Shown: positions 16,915 through 25,357 of the stretch, in pieces
Position numbering within the stretch: the first letter of the stretch is position 1
Layout of the letters: every line of letters begins with the position of its first letter
Translations under genes and position numbers: made by a program
Source: Arthrobacter sp. fls2-241-R2A-200
GTDB taxonomy: Bacteria; Actinomycetota; Actinomycetes; Actinomycetales; Micrococcaceae
Assembly: GCF_030209745.1 (NCBI RefSeq)
Contig: NZ_JARVRJ010000001.1
Span: 186,001-250,000 of the forward strand
DNA: 64,000 nt
Direction: 5' to 3'
Notes under the pieces: model-generated
The model's database searches: none
The model's input: the letters and a program-made list of their open reading frames with translations, nothing else
Told to the model about the DNA's origin: nothing

Positions 16915-17028
16915 AGACTATGCGCCGTTTCGAGCACTAGGGGTTGAAAAAGGCGGACTAGGTGTTCCTCGAAAGGAATCTAGGTGGAATTTCGGAAGAA
17001 CTGGTCCCTCACTGGGCGTCCCTAGGTG
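16915..17028 (-). promoter_or_regulatory. CACCTAG array D with -10 box
   Basis: On the minus strand: CCACCTAG (core 17022-17025), CCACCTAG (16980-16983), CACCTAG (16958-16961) and CCCCTAG (16937-16940), spacings 42, 22 and 21 bp. TAGTCT (16920 down to 16915) follows after 16 bp. The last box reads CCCCTAG as in array B. The array ends 45 bp before the likely GTG of the kinase-like pseudogene on the other strand. Confidence 0.72.
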
Positions 17029-17070
17029 GTCGCTGTGTGCCACCATGGTCGGATGATGGGGGAGAGCAGC

Positions 17071-17739
17071 GTGGGGACAAGAGCGGATCTTCTGGGAATC
17101 CTGGCCGATGACCTGGTGGCTCTGGGACGGGGCCGCCACCTGGTCGCCGTCGATGGCGTGGACGGCAGCGGCAAAACAACCTTCACTAAGAGGCTGGCGG
17201 CACGAGTTCAAGGGCGTGCCGTGGTGACAATCCATGTGGACGACTTCCTCAACCTTCGTGAGGTCCGCCACCGAAGGGGACGCACTTCCCCCGAAGGCTT
17301 CTGGCTCGACACATATAACTACGCAGCGCTGACTTCAGAAGTCCTCGTTCCACTGGGCAAGGGAGGGGACGGGCGCTATCGGCCAAGTATCACGGATGCC
17401 CGCCGAAATCTCACGATAAATTCCGAAATAAGGACGGCCCCCAATGATGCCTTGGTGCTCGTGGAAGGCATGTTCCTCCATCGCGACGAACTCCTGGATC
17501 ATTGGGACTATTCAGCCTTCCTGGATGTCCCGTTCGCCGAGACCGCGCGCCGAATGTCGCTTAGGGATGGCAGCAGTCCGGACCCCGAGGACCCCTCAAT
17601 GCGGCGATAGGTGGGCGGTCAGCGTCTCTATTTCGACAACGCCCAGCCGTGGCTGCGCGCAACCTTAGTCATTGACAACACGGATCCGTCAAAAGCCCGG
17701 CTCTTGTCGATCGATGAGGCGTTGCAGCGACGGCGTTAG
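17071..17739 (+). pseudogene. Uridine-kinase-like P-loop protein interrupted by one amber codon
   Basis: The frame opens at GTG 17071 (GGGGGAGAG just upstream; ATG 17053 is an alternative) and shows Walker A GVDGSGKTTF near residue 28, then HVDDF and the lid-like segment PSITDARRN. TAG at 17608-17610 stops it after MRR, yet the same frame continues without a shift for 42 codons (VGGQRLYF, then LVIDNTDPSKARLLSIDEAL) to TAG 17737-17739. Relatives normally read MRRYVGGQRLY here, so TAC to TAG is the simplest change. A truncated 179-aa product, read-through, or a sequencing error are the alternatives. Confidence 0.8.
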
Positions 17740-17754
17740 GACTGTACAAACCCG

Positions 17755-19137
17755 CTAGGCCCGCGCAGCCCGCTTCTCCACACTCCGCGCCGCTGGCGCA
17801 TGTTCCTCAAGCACACCGCTGCCCGCGCCTAACGCGCAAACCGTCCACCCCGCATTTCGCCAGGCCTCGGCGTCCAGGACGTTGCGTGCGTCCAGCACCA
17901 TTCGACGTCGTACGAGCGCCCCAGCCTCAGAAGGCGACAGGGCGGCGTATTCGTTCCATTCGGTGAGCAGCAAAACCAGTTCGGCGCCTTCGAGCGCACG
18001 CTTGGTGGAGGCCTCGAAGCGGAGTTGCGGGTAACGGATCCAGGCGTTGTTGATGGCTTTAGGGTCGGTGACGGTGACGTGTGCACCGGCGGCGGCAAGT
18101 TGTTGCGCGACGTCGAGCGCGGGCGAATCCCGGATATCGTCGGTGTCCGGTTTGAACGCGGCGCCGAGGACCGCCACGGTACGTCCGGACAGGAATCCGC
18201 GGCACATGTCGCGGGCGATTTCCACGGTTCGTGACCGTTGATCGAGGTTCACCGAATCAACCAACGCCATCCATTCGTCCACGGACGGCACCGAGAGCTC
18301 ACGAGCTTGGGCCCGGAACGAACGGATGTCCTTGGGCAGGCAACCGCCGCCGAATCCGAGGCCGGCGTGCAGGTACCGGTTCCCGATGCGCGGATCAAGG
18401 CCCATCGCCTCGCTCAGCTCACTCACGTCCGCGCCCGACGCGTCGCACAGCTCTGCCATCGCGTTGATGAAACTGACCTTCGTGGCCAGGAAAGCGTTCG
18501 ACGCCGATTTGATCAGTTCCGCCGTCGCGAAATTGCACACCAATCGCGGGATGCCGGCGCTGATCAGTGGCTCGTACACCGCATCCAAAACGGCCGTGAT
18601 GGCGGCGCCGGCGGCGGCACCCTTACCGCCCGGAACGCCGTAAACCAGCCGGTCCGGAACCAAGGAATCCTTTACGGCCGTGCCTTGGCGCAGGAACTCA
18701 GGGTTCCAGCCGAGCAGCACGTCCGTGCGCCTGGCCAGCAGGTCGCGCAGCTTGTCCACCGTGCCTACCGGCACCGTTGACTTTCCGACGACGGCGGAGC
18801 CCACGGCCAGGTGCGGCAAGAGGCTCCTCGTAGCCCCGACGAGATAGGAGAGGTCCGCCGTGTCCGAGGTCTTGGACTGTGGGGTTCCGACGCATAGGAA
18901 ATGGACCTCAGCATCGCCGGCCAACGAGAAGTCCGTGGTGAACTCGAGCCTGCCCGTTGTGCGACCATCCCGGAGCAACTCGTCCAGGCCGGGTTCGTGG
19001 AAAGGCGCGAGTGCTTTGTTGAGCTGTTCCACCTTGGCGGAATCGACGTCGATCCCCACCACGGTGTGGCCCATGGAGGCGAGCGTTGCGGCGTGCACGG
19101 CGCCAAGGTAGCCGCAGCCAATCACGGAAATCTTCAT
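17755..19137 (-). CDS. ugd: UDP-glucose 6-dehydrogenase
   Basis: 460 aa starting MKISVIGCGYLGAVHAATLA with the NAD-binding GxGxxG. The ATG overlaps the stop of the glycosyltransferase gene by 4 bp. Catalytic-region motifs are present: GTPQSKT, KSTVPVGT, the substrate-binding Lys/Asn segment ELIKSASNAFLATKVSFINA, and the catalytic Cys in GFGGGCLPKDI. The C-terminal domain has AVLGAAFKPDTDDIRDSPA. The reaction oxidises UDP-glucose to UDP-glucuronate with two NAD+, feeding wall or exopolysaccharide sugars. A close family relative is UDP-N-acetyl-mannosamine dehydrogenase, but the motifs favour Ugd. Confidence 0.9.
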   Translation of the reverse strand: MKISVIGCGYLGAVHAATLASMGHTVVGIDVDSAKVEQLNKALAPFHEPGLDELLRDGRTTGRLEFTTDFSLAGDAEVHFLCVGTPQSKTSDTADLSYLVGATRSLLPHLAVGSAVVGKSTVPVGTVDKLRDLLARRTDVLLGWNPEFLRQGTAVKDSLVPDRLVYGVPGGKGAAAGAAITAVLDAVYEPLISAGIPRLVCNFATAELIKSASNAFLATKVSFINAMAELCDASGADVSELSEAMGLDPRIGNRYLHAGLGFGGGCLPKDIRSFRAQARELSVPSVDEWMALVDSVNLDQRSRTVEIARDMCRGFLSGRTVAVLGAAFKPDTDDIRDSPALDVAQQLAAAGAHVTVTDPKAINNAWIRYPQLRFEASTKRALEGAELVLLLTEWNEYAALSPSEAGALVRRRMVLDARNVLDAEAWRNAGWTVCALGAGSGVLEEHAPAARSVEKRAARA

Positions 19138-20300
19138 GAGGAGGGTCCTTTGCTGGGGGTAAGTTCGGTGGGGTCGGCTTCGGCCGCGAAAGTAGCGATG
19201 ACTTCTTCGTAATGCCGGACCAGATTGGCGCTGAGTACAGGCCACGTCCGCCCCTGGACCGACGCGGTTGCGGCCGTCGCGAACGCTTGGCGCTTGGCGT
19301 CGTCGCCCATGAGGTCCTGTACGTAATCGTGAAGCTGGCGTAGATTCCCGGGCTCGTACAGCCACCCGGTGCGTGAATTTTCGACGAGATCCAAGGGGCC
19401 ACCGCGGCCTGTCGCGACCACAGGAACGCCCGATGCCATGGCTTCCTGGATGGTTTGGCAGAAGGTCTCGAACTCGCCGGGATGGACGAAAAGATCAAAG
19501 GAGGCCACGGCCTCAGCCAGGGCGTCACCGCCGAGGAATCCCATAATCACAGCGTCAGGCAACGCTGCCTCCAGCGCCGAGCGTTGCGGCCCGTCGCCCA
19601 CGATCACGAGTTTGGTGTTCGGCAGATCGGCCAGCACTGCGAGGTCCTCCACCTGCTTTTCGACGGCGAGGCGGCCGACGTAGCCGATGATCCGTTGACC
19701 CCGCGGAGCTACTGAGCTGCGCCACGTCGTCGAACGTTTCGCGGGGTTGAAGCGCGCGGTATCCACACCGCGCCGCCACATGTCCACGCGGAGGATGCCG
19801 CGTCCGCGCAACTGGTTCAGCGCGAATGTGGACGGCACCAGCGTTCGGGTGGCGAGGAGGTGGATGTTGTCCACGCGGTTCCAGGCCCAGTTCTCCAGGA
19901 ATGGCACGCCATAGCGGGCGGCGTAACTGGGAACCTCGGTTTGGTAGATCGCCACGCTCGGGATGCCGAGCTGATGCGCGGCCTGCACGGCGCGCCAGCC
20001 GAGGACGAATGGCGAGGCGAGGTGCACGACATCGGGAGAGAAATCGGCAAGGATTCGCTTGACCCGATTCACACCACCCAGCGCAACCCGCACATTCGTG
20101 TACCCGGCCAGCGGCACCGAGGGAAGCCGGTGCACATAGGCACCCTTCTCGACGCTCGAAACATCAGTGTCCGACGTCGACGGCGCGATCACCATCACCT
20201 CATCCCCGCGCTCCTGCAGATGCTCCAGCACCCGCAGTATCGAGTGGGTTACCCCATTCATCAGTGGCAGGAATGATTCGGCGACGATTGCGATCCTCAC
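19134..20300 (-). CDS. GT4-family glycosyltransferase, mannosyltransferase-like
   Basis: 388 aa from GTG 20300, giving the family-typical start RIAIVAESFLPLMNGVTHSI; upstream in-frame sequence is not conserved-looking. GT-B fold: donor-binding segment IGYVGRLAVEKQVEDLAVLA, VGDGPQRSALE, and the EX7E motif in FVHPGEFETFCQTIQEAMASGVPV. It resembles the PimB/MgtA group of GDP-mannose-dependent alpha-mannosyltransferases that build mannosylated lipids at the inner face of the membrane; the acceptor is uncertain. Coupled to ugd by a 4-bp overlap. Confidence 0.85.
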   Translation of the reverse strand: MRIAIVAESFLPLMNGVTHSILRVLEHLQERGDEVMVIAPSTSDTDVSSVEKGAYVHRLPSVPLAGYTNVRVALGGVNRVKRILADFSPDVVHLASPFVLGWRAVQAAHQLGIPSVAIYQTEVPSYAARYGVPFLENWAWNRVDNIHLLATRTLVPSTFALNQLRGRGILRVDMWRRGVDTARFNPAKRSTTWRSSVAPRGQRIIGYVGRLAVEKQVEDLAVLADLPNTKLVIVGDGPQRSALEAALPDAVIMGFLGGDALAEAVASFDLFVHPGEFETFCQTIQEAMASGVPVVATGRGGPLDLVENSRTGWLYEPGNLRQLHDYVQDLMGDDAKRQAFATAATASVQGRTWPVLSANLVRHYEEVIATFAAEADPTELTPSKGPSS

Positions 20301-20456
20301 GCCTTCAACGGTGGTGCGACCGGTTGGCGTGGCGGGTGCGGGAGGGTGGCCTGTGGAGGAAGAGTGGGTTAACAGGTGGGGGTCTCTTCGTCCGAGCACG
20401 CGCGTAGACTTCCGGTAATCGACGTGCTGGGCGTCGTGAGCTCTGGGGGTCTTGCC

Positions 20457-22343
20457 ATGTTTGCTGCTGGGGGTAGTTCGCGCGCGCTTGGTGGAGTACG
20501 ACGGCGGCGCCGGGCGGCGGCGGGGGCTCTCGCCGTCGGACTGGCCTTGGGTCTGTTGGTGGGAACCTTTGGTGGGCCGGTACCGCCGGCCGCGGCTGAT
20601 GCGGTGACACATTTCGTTCCGATTGGGGACCGGCCGTCTGCTATCGCCGTGAACCCAGTGACCGACAAAGCATACGTTGCTACGTTCGAGGGTATTTCGG
20701 TTATTTCCGGCGTAGCAGGAGGCGGCTACCTGAACACCGGCGATATGCCAGTGGATGTAGCCGTCAACACCGTGACGAACAAGATCTACGTGAGCGAGAT
20801 CGGCGGCAAAGTGACGGCTGTTGACGCCGCGACCAACGCCATGACGTCCGTGGCGGTTGGCGCGGAACCGTACCTCCTCAGGGTAAACGAGTCGACGAAC
20901 AAGATTTATGTGGGAGTCAAGGATGGCGTGACGATCATCAACGGTGCCACCCTGGCCACCTCGTTCGTTGCACTGGCTGGGGGTGCGCAGGACATCGTGG
21001 TGAATCCCGTAACGGGCAAGGCCTACGTCTTATCCGGCGGATCCATCAAGGTCATTGGGGCTAACGGTACAGTCGTGGGGGACCACATCGTTGGGGCGGC
21101 CGGCGTCCTCGCTCTGGCAATCAACCCGGCAACGAATAAGGTCTACGCGACAACCAGCGTCAGGTATGGTCCCAGCTTGCTGGTCATCGACGGCACCAGC
21201 GACACGACAACGTCTACCATCCCTTCTTCGAAGAGGCTCGGAATAGTTGCCGTGAACCCGGCAACCAACCGAATCTATGTCGCAACAGACTCAACATCAT
21301 CGAGCGGCGGGATAATCGTCTTCGACGGAGTCACCCAGGCAGAAACCGCTACAATAACCACCGATACGACGGTCAAAGCGGTGGTGGTAAATCACACTAA
21401 CAACAAGATTTACGTGCCGACGTACAACGGTGGAACTACTGTCATCGACGGACGGACCAACAGCCATTACGCCGTCTACACGGGAAGTTTGCCTGTTGCC
21501 GCTGCCGTCAACACCACCACCGACAGGGTCTACGTGGTCAGTTACGGCCGGGCGTCAGTGGGAATCATTGACGCAACCGTGGAGCGGCCAGTCAAGAACG
21601 ACTTCAACGGCGATGGGTTTGCTGACGTTTTGGCCCGGGACGCTTCCGGAGTGCTGTGGCTGTACCCGGGTGACGGCACCGGTGGTTGGCTGACTCGCGT
21701 GCAGGTTGGGCAAGGCTGGAACGTAATGACTGCTTTGGTTGCACCCGGTGACTTCAACGGCGACGGCAACGCTGATGTCCTCGCCCGCGATGGAGGTGGG
21801 TTGCTGTGGCTCTACCCTGGCACGGGCTCGGGCGAGTGGATGCCTCGCGTGCAGGTCGGCGCTGGTTGGGCGGGCATGACGGCGATCGAGTCCGTTGGCG
21901 ACTTCAACGGCGACACGTTCGTCGACGTCGCCGCCCGGACCGCCTCCGGTGTGCTGTGGGTGTACCGGGGAAATGGCTACGGTGGCTGGCTGCCGCCGCT
22001 TCAGGTCGGTACGGGGTGGAACGGAATGTCCGAGATCACCGGCGTCGGGGACTTCAACGGCGACGGGGCGCCCGACGTCGTTGCCCGTGACGGCGGAGGT
22101 GTGCTGTGGCTCTACCCTGGTAACGGATCCGGAGGCTGGCTGCAGCAGCGTTGGACGGGGAGTTCCTGGAACGGCCTGGACTCTCTTGTTGGACCGGGCG
22201 ACTTTAACGGCGATGGCCAGTCGGATATCCTCGCTCGAAACTCCGCCGGCGAGCTGTGGCTGTACGCAGGTACCGGGGGAACAGTGTGGCCTACGGCGTC
22301 TCGAGTTGGTACGGGGTGGGGTGGCATGACGGCGATTCTTTGA
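20457..22343 (+). CDS. Secreted YVTN beta-propeller and FG-GAP repeat protein
   Basis: 628 aa. ATG 20457 has GGGGG about 8 nt upstream. The signal peptide has an Arg cluster (RRRRRAAAG) then a hydrophobic core ending near PPAAADA. Residues ~45-380 carry seven or more YVTN-type repeats (NPVTDKAYV, NTVTNKIYV, NPATNRIYV). Residues ~380-628 carry five 50-residue VCBS/FG-GAP repeats beginning DFNGDG and containing LWLYPG, with Ca2+-binding Asp clusters. It is an extracellular protein, probably a surface adhesin or wall-associated lectin-like protein; there is no sortase motif at the C-terminus. Divergent from the glycosyltransferase operon. Confidence 0.86.
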   Translation: MFAAGGSSRALGGVRRRRRAAAGALAVGLALGLLVGTFGGPVPPAAADAVTHFVPIGDRPSAIAVNPVTDKAYVATFEGISVISGVAGGGYLNTGDMPVDVAVNTVTNKIYVSEIGGKVTAVDAATNAMTSVAVGAEPYLLRVNESTNKIYVGVKDGVTIINGATLATSFVALAGGAQDIVVNPVTGKAYVLSGGSIKVIGANGTVVGDHIVGAAGVLALAINPATNKVYATTSVRYGPSLLVIDGTSDTTTSTIPSSKRLGIVAVNPATNRIYVATDSTSSSGGIIVFDGVTQAETATITTDTTVKAVVVNHTNNKIYVPTYNGGTTVIDGRTNSHYAVYTGSLPVAAAVNTTTDRVYVVSYGRASVGIIDATVERPVKNDFNGDGFADVLARDASGVLWLYPGDGTGGWLTRVQVGQGWNVMTALVAPGDFNGDGNADVLARDGGGLLWLYPGTGSGEWMPRVQVGAGWAGMTAIESVGDFNGDTFVDVAARTASGVLWVYRGNGYGGWLPPLQVGTGWNGMSEITGVGDFNGDGAPDVVARDGGGVLWLYPGNGSGGWLQQRWTGSSWNGLDSLVGPGDFNGDGQSDILARNSAGELWLYAGTGGTVWPTASRVGTGWGGMTAIL

Positions 22344-22469
22344 CAGCCCGTAAGGCCGACAGCCGGGTCCGGGCGTTAGGCTGTGCCGCTTCTTCGGAAG
22401 CTCCAGCTGCCTGTTCCCAATGTCGTCTACAACTTGCGAGTAGTGCACAAGTCCGCCTGCTCAGGTTGG

Positions 22470-22643
22470 TCACGTAATCCGATGAGTTGCCAGCCGCTCA
22501 GGGTTTTCAAAACCGGCAGCCGCCCGCCCGACTGGACTTGCAGCATACCTAGCCTCCACCCTTGCCTTTTTGGCTTCGAGTTCAAGTGCCTCCCTGGCTG
22601 CTCGTTCTTCTCGCTTTTGTTCCTCGGTCTTACCCCAGGCCAC
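22470..22643 (-). CDS. Small charged protein, 57 aa
   Basis: GTG start with AAGGGGA 9 nt upstream, reading VAWGKTEEQKREERAAREAL and then a charged helix followed by YAASPVGRAAAGFENPERL. Short proteins beginning M/V-x-WGK-EEQ and carrying an AASPVGxA motif are common in Arthrobacter relatives, usually longer at the C-terminus, so this copy may be shortened. Function unknown. Frame-open sequence upstream of the GTG is not supported. Confidence 0.6.
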   Translation of the reverse strand: MAWGKTEEQKREERAAREALELEAKKARVEARYAASPVGRAAAGFENPERLATHRIT

Positions 22644-22960
22644 ATGACTTGTCCCCTTCACGCCGAGCTGGCTGAGTCTCCGGAAGCCCACACGCTGACT
22701 GCAGCATTCTGCTGGGGATTCCCAGGGTAGGTCGGACGGTCGTCGGCGCGGATGACTGTGGAAACCCCGTACTAATCCGAGCCGTACGAGCCCTGAAAGA
22801 AAGACGTCGAGGATCTGCCTAGCTGAGCGGCAACGGCTGGCCCTTCCTTGTACGCGACGGACCGCACCCGCACAGCGCTCAGACGCATTTGATCCAAATA
22901 ATAAAGGCGGTCTTCCAGCCCGAAGCCGGCGACGGCCCCGCAAGGCCGCCGCCTTCCACT
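22644..22960. other. Gene-free stretch between small gene and lipoprotein gene
   Basis: 317 bp. The minus-strand reading frame of the 57-aa gene stays open through much of it, but the composition lacks coding character and no ribosome site supports a longer start. It must hold the 3' end of the lipoprotein mRNA and the promoter of the small gene. I see no repeat or RNA fold worth naming. Confidence 0.5.
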
Positions 22961-23410
22961 CTATTTGGTTGCGGCTCGGGTGACCAAAGTTCCCCCCAGC
23001 TTGGGCTGATATTGTGCCACTTTCTTGTCGTTGATGATCCAGTTCTCGCCAACGAGAACGTTCATACCAATGACGTCGGCGAACTGCTTCATTTCATCCA
23101 CCACTGCGTCTCTGTCTGACAACGAGGAGTAGACGGAAAGGACGGAGCCTGTCCCGCAATTTCCGGACTCCGCGGCGTGGGTCACCTTGTTGGTCTGCTC
23201 GAACCCTGAGCAATCACCACCCGCCTCAACAAATGCAGCCTCCAGCGAGGCCACGGAGCTGTAGTGTTCACCGTTTGCTGGGACTGTCTTGGTGGGTGTG
23301 GGTGTGGGTGTGGAAGCGGAGGCAGTAGAGGTACCGCCTACGGGGGCGCATCCCGTGAGCGCGACTGCGCCCAAGAGGCATACGGTCAGAAGTAGCTTCT
23401 GGTGGTGCAT
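22961..23410 (-). CDS. Small lipoprotein, 149 aa
   Basis: Starts MHHQKLLLTVCLLGAVALTG with lipobox ALTGC and GAAGGA 8 nt before the ATG. A Thr/Pro/Ser spacer (STASASTPTPTPTKT) leads to a compact domain with two Cys (GGDCSGFEQ, ESGNCGTGS) and DRDAVVDEMKQFADVIG, ending VGENWIINDKK. The layout resembles small actinobacterial envelope lipoproteins of unknown role. Same strand as the paralog pair upstream, with an 88-bp gap. Confidence 0.78.
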   Translation of the reverse strand: MHHQKLLLTVCLLGAVALTGCAPVGGTSTASASTPTPTPTKTVPANGEHYSSVASLEAAFVEAGGDCSGFEQTNKVTHAAESGNCGTGSVLSVYSSLSDRDAVVDEMKQFADVIGMNVLVGENWIINDKKVAQYQPKLGGTLVTRAATK

Positions 23411-23498
23411 GAGAAATCCTTCAAATTGATTTGGCAGAACGCGCCATTCAGGAGCGTCCTGCTTTTGATAACGATTCCTGGTACTGGCGGTTGTGTCG

Positions 23499-24002
23499 TT
23501 ACTGGCTGGACCTACAGGACTGCACGGAGGCCACCAAGCCGGGGCTGGCCGCTGCAAGCTGGCTGTTTAAATCGTTCATTTGCGAAGTGACCGAATTTAG
23601 TCCTGCCACATCACGCCCGCCTGCGGCCGTGATGGCCTGGGATGCCAACGGAAACGCCTTGGACATGACACCGATTACAGCTGAGGCCTTGTCCAGTGCA
23701 TCTATGCATGACTGCGGCGTCTTGGTAACGGTGACAGTGTTGATCTGCGGCTTGGCAGTCACCGTCACCGTTGATGCAGGCGTCGGCTCCACCGCCACAG
23801 GGGGTGTCGTGCCAGCGGATACAGCTCCCATACCGAATCCAAACATAACAAGTGCAGCAACAGCACCCACGATGAGATTCCTCTTGTTCAATCTCTTCGG
23901 CTTGCGGTCGTAGGGGTTGGCTGGACCCGCACTGAAGTTCATCGGATTCTGGTACAGGGGAGGTTGCGTGCCGTTAGGTGGCATGCTTGTTGGCTCACTC
24001 AT
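23499..24002 (-). CDS. Single-pass membrane protein, paralog 1
   Basis: 167 aa. Cytoplasmic Pro/Asn-rich N-terminus (PPLYQNPMNFSAGPANPY), basic KPKRLNKRN, one TM helix (LIVGAVAALVMFGFGMGAV), then an outside domain with a Cys pair (PQSCIDALDKA and VQSCRSSQ). The same layout and the SCIDAL/TCIDAL and SC-x-S/A ends are found in the upstream gene, so the two arose by tandem duplication. The ATG overlaps the previous stop by 4 bp. Function unknown. Confidence 0.75.
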   Translation of the reverse strand: MSEPTSMPPNGTQPPLYQNPMNFSAGPANPYDRKPKRLNKRNLIVGAVAALVMFGFGMGAVSAGTTPPVAVEPTPASTVTVTAKPQINTVTVTKTPQSCIDALDKASAVIGVMSKAFPLASQAITAAGGRDVAGLNSVTSQMNDLNSQLAAASPGLVASVQSCRSSQ

Positions 24003-24484
24003 CGGGACGCCTGGCAGGACTGCTTTGCGCTCGTGTACTTGGGCAGGAGATCCTTCTGGCGGGCGTTGACCGGAGCCATGCTCGCACTGGCTGCTTGGAT
24101 TCCAGCGGTGTTGAATGAGCCAGCCGCCTTGAGGGCGTCCGACATGTAGCCAACCATGTCGGCGTCGTTCAGGAGTAAGAGGTCAGCCTGCGTTAGTGCG
24201 TCGATGCAAGTTGCGGGCGTGACGGATTTGGTTTCCGTCTTGGTTTGTACTTCCACAACAGGCGCAGGCCGGTTCGCGTATCCGATACCTCCACCGATCA
24301 GGAGCCCGCCCACCAGAAGAGCGGCGGGCAGGATGAACTGCTTGCGGCTCTTGCTCTTCGGCCCCATTGGGGCGGGCTGGCGCGGCATGTTGAACTCGGT
24401 GGGCGCTTGGTACAAAGGAGGCCCAGCGGCCGGATAGTGCGGAGTTGGAACTTGCTCCGGTTCAGTGTTGAGGTTTTCAGTCAT
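23999..24484 (-). CDS. Single-pass membrane protein, paralog 2
   Basis: 161 aa from the ATG with GGGGGA 5 nt upstream (an ATG 12 bp earlier would bury that site). PPLYQAPTEFNMPRQPAP precedes a basic KSKSRKQF and one TM helix (ILPAALLVGGLLIGGGIGYA). The outside domain has TPATCIDALTQADLLL and ends SAKQSCQASR, matching its neighbour. Both may be membrane-tethered sensors or envelope proteins; no family is recognised. Confidence 0.75.
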   Translation of the reverse strand: MTENLNTEPEQVPTPHYPAAGPPLYQAPTEFNMPRQPAPMGPKSKSRKQFILPAALLVGGLLIGGGIGYANRPAPVVEVQTKTETKSVTPATCIDALTQADLLLLNDADMVGYMSDALKAAGSFNTAGIQAASASMAPVNARQKDLLPKYTSAKQSCQASR

Positions 24485-24510
24485 TGCGTCCCCCATTTAA
24501 GGTTGATTGT

Positions 24511-25116
24511 TTAGAAGTTGTATTCAAAGCCAGGGCCGAAGCTCTGGCTCATCACCAGCACACCCTTAGTGTCAGGCAGGTCAACGAGAACCTTGCCCGT
24601 AGCGTTCTCACCCGGACCTAGACCATCCGCCGGCAACTGCTCAGCGCTGGGGATACAGCCGATTACCGCGGTAGTGAAGAGTTGGCCATTGAACGTGGTC
24701 CCGTTCGCGGCGATGAACTTGAAGCTGCCTGCCGTCAGGATGTACTTGGGGAATGACGACTGTGCCAGCTCCGGGGTTGTCTTGATGCTGAGGTCCACCG
24801 CATAGAGGTGCCCATTCTTGGGTGCGGAGGCGTACTGCTCGGTGCAGGTAACCGGAGCGATCGAGTTGACCGTGAAGTTGACGGTTGCCTTCTTCGTGAT
24901 GGTGTCCGTCACCGTTCCCGGGTCGCCAACCTTCATCAGGATGTTCCCCCGGCTGGACTTCGCTGGCCCGTCCGCTGTCGGTGTGGCACTGACGGCTCCG
25001 GCCGCAGCCTCCACGGTGGGCGCGGCTCCGGTGCCCTTGGAGTTGCTAGAGCCGCATGCGGTCAGTCCTAGCGCCCCAATGAGCGCAAGGGTAGCCAGGG
25101 ACGTGGTGTATTTCAT
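24511..25116 (-). CDS. Lipoprotein with DUF4352-like domain
   Basis: 201 aa from MKYTTSLATLALIGALGLTA with lipobox LTACG; AGGAGAGG lies about 10 nt upstream. After a low-complexity spacer, the domain VGDPGTVTDTITKKATVNFT, then VDLSIKTTPEL, NGTTFNG and GKVLVDLPDTKGVLVM follows the beta-sandwich pattern of DUF4352/telomeric-repeat-like extracellular proteins. An envelope protein of unknown role, possibly co-transcribed with the paralog pair (26-bp gap). Confidence 0.75.
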   Translation of the reverse strand: MKYTTSLATLALIGALGLTACGSSNSKGTGAAPTVEAAAGAVSATPTADGPAKSSRGNILMKVGDPGTVTDTITKKATVNFTVNSIAPVTCTEQYASAPKNGHLYAVDLSIKTTPELAQSSFPKYILTAGSFKFIAANGTTFNGQLFTTAVIGCIPSAEQLPADGLGPGENATGKVLVDLPDTKGVLVMSQSFGPGFEYNF

Positions 25117-25173
25117 TGTGTGAGACCTCTCCTGGGTGCATATTTCTGCATTGGCGATGCGAGATAGTGGGTG

Positions 25174-25256
25174 CATCGTCTCATGGGACAACAGACGATG
25201 TAGTTATTGACTGGAATGTGTCGCCTCGGCAACTAATGGAACGACGTCCATCGTCT
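25174..25256. promoter_or_regulatory. Three CATCGTCT boxes upstream of the lipoprotein gene
   Basis: CATCGTCT at 25174-25181 and 25249-25256 on the plus strand, and its complement AGACGATG at 25193-25200. The first two form an inverted repeat with an 11-bp loop. They lie 58-140 bp upstream of the lipoprotein ATG, in a 241-bp gap, so they could be an operator. Confidence 0.35.
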
Positions 25257-25357
25257 GCATCCCTCCGAAACGAATTCCCCTGCGCGGGCGCACCCGGTTC
25301 GCTTAGCTGTGGTTCAATAATGTGCGGCCGACCCGGTATGTGCGCAGCTCACCTGCT

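Noticed and set aside
16937..17070. Array D read as the promoter of the plus-strand kinase-like gene
   Set aside because: On the plus strand no TAnnnT hexamer stands 16 bp after the last box, whereas the minus strand has TAGTCT at exactly that distance. Control of both directions is not excluded.
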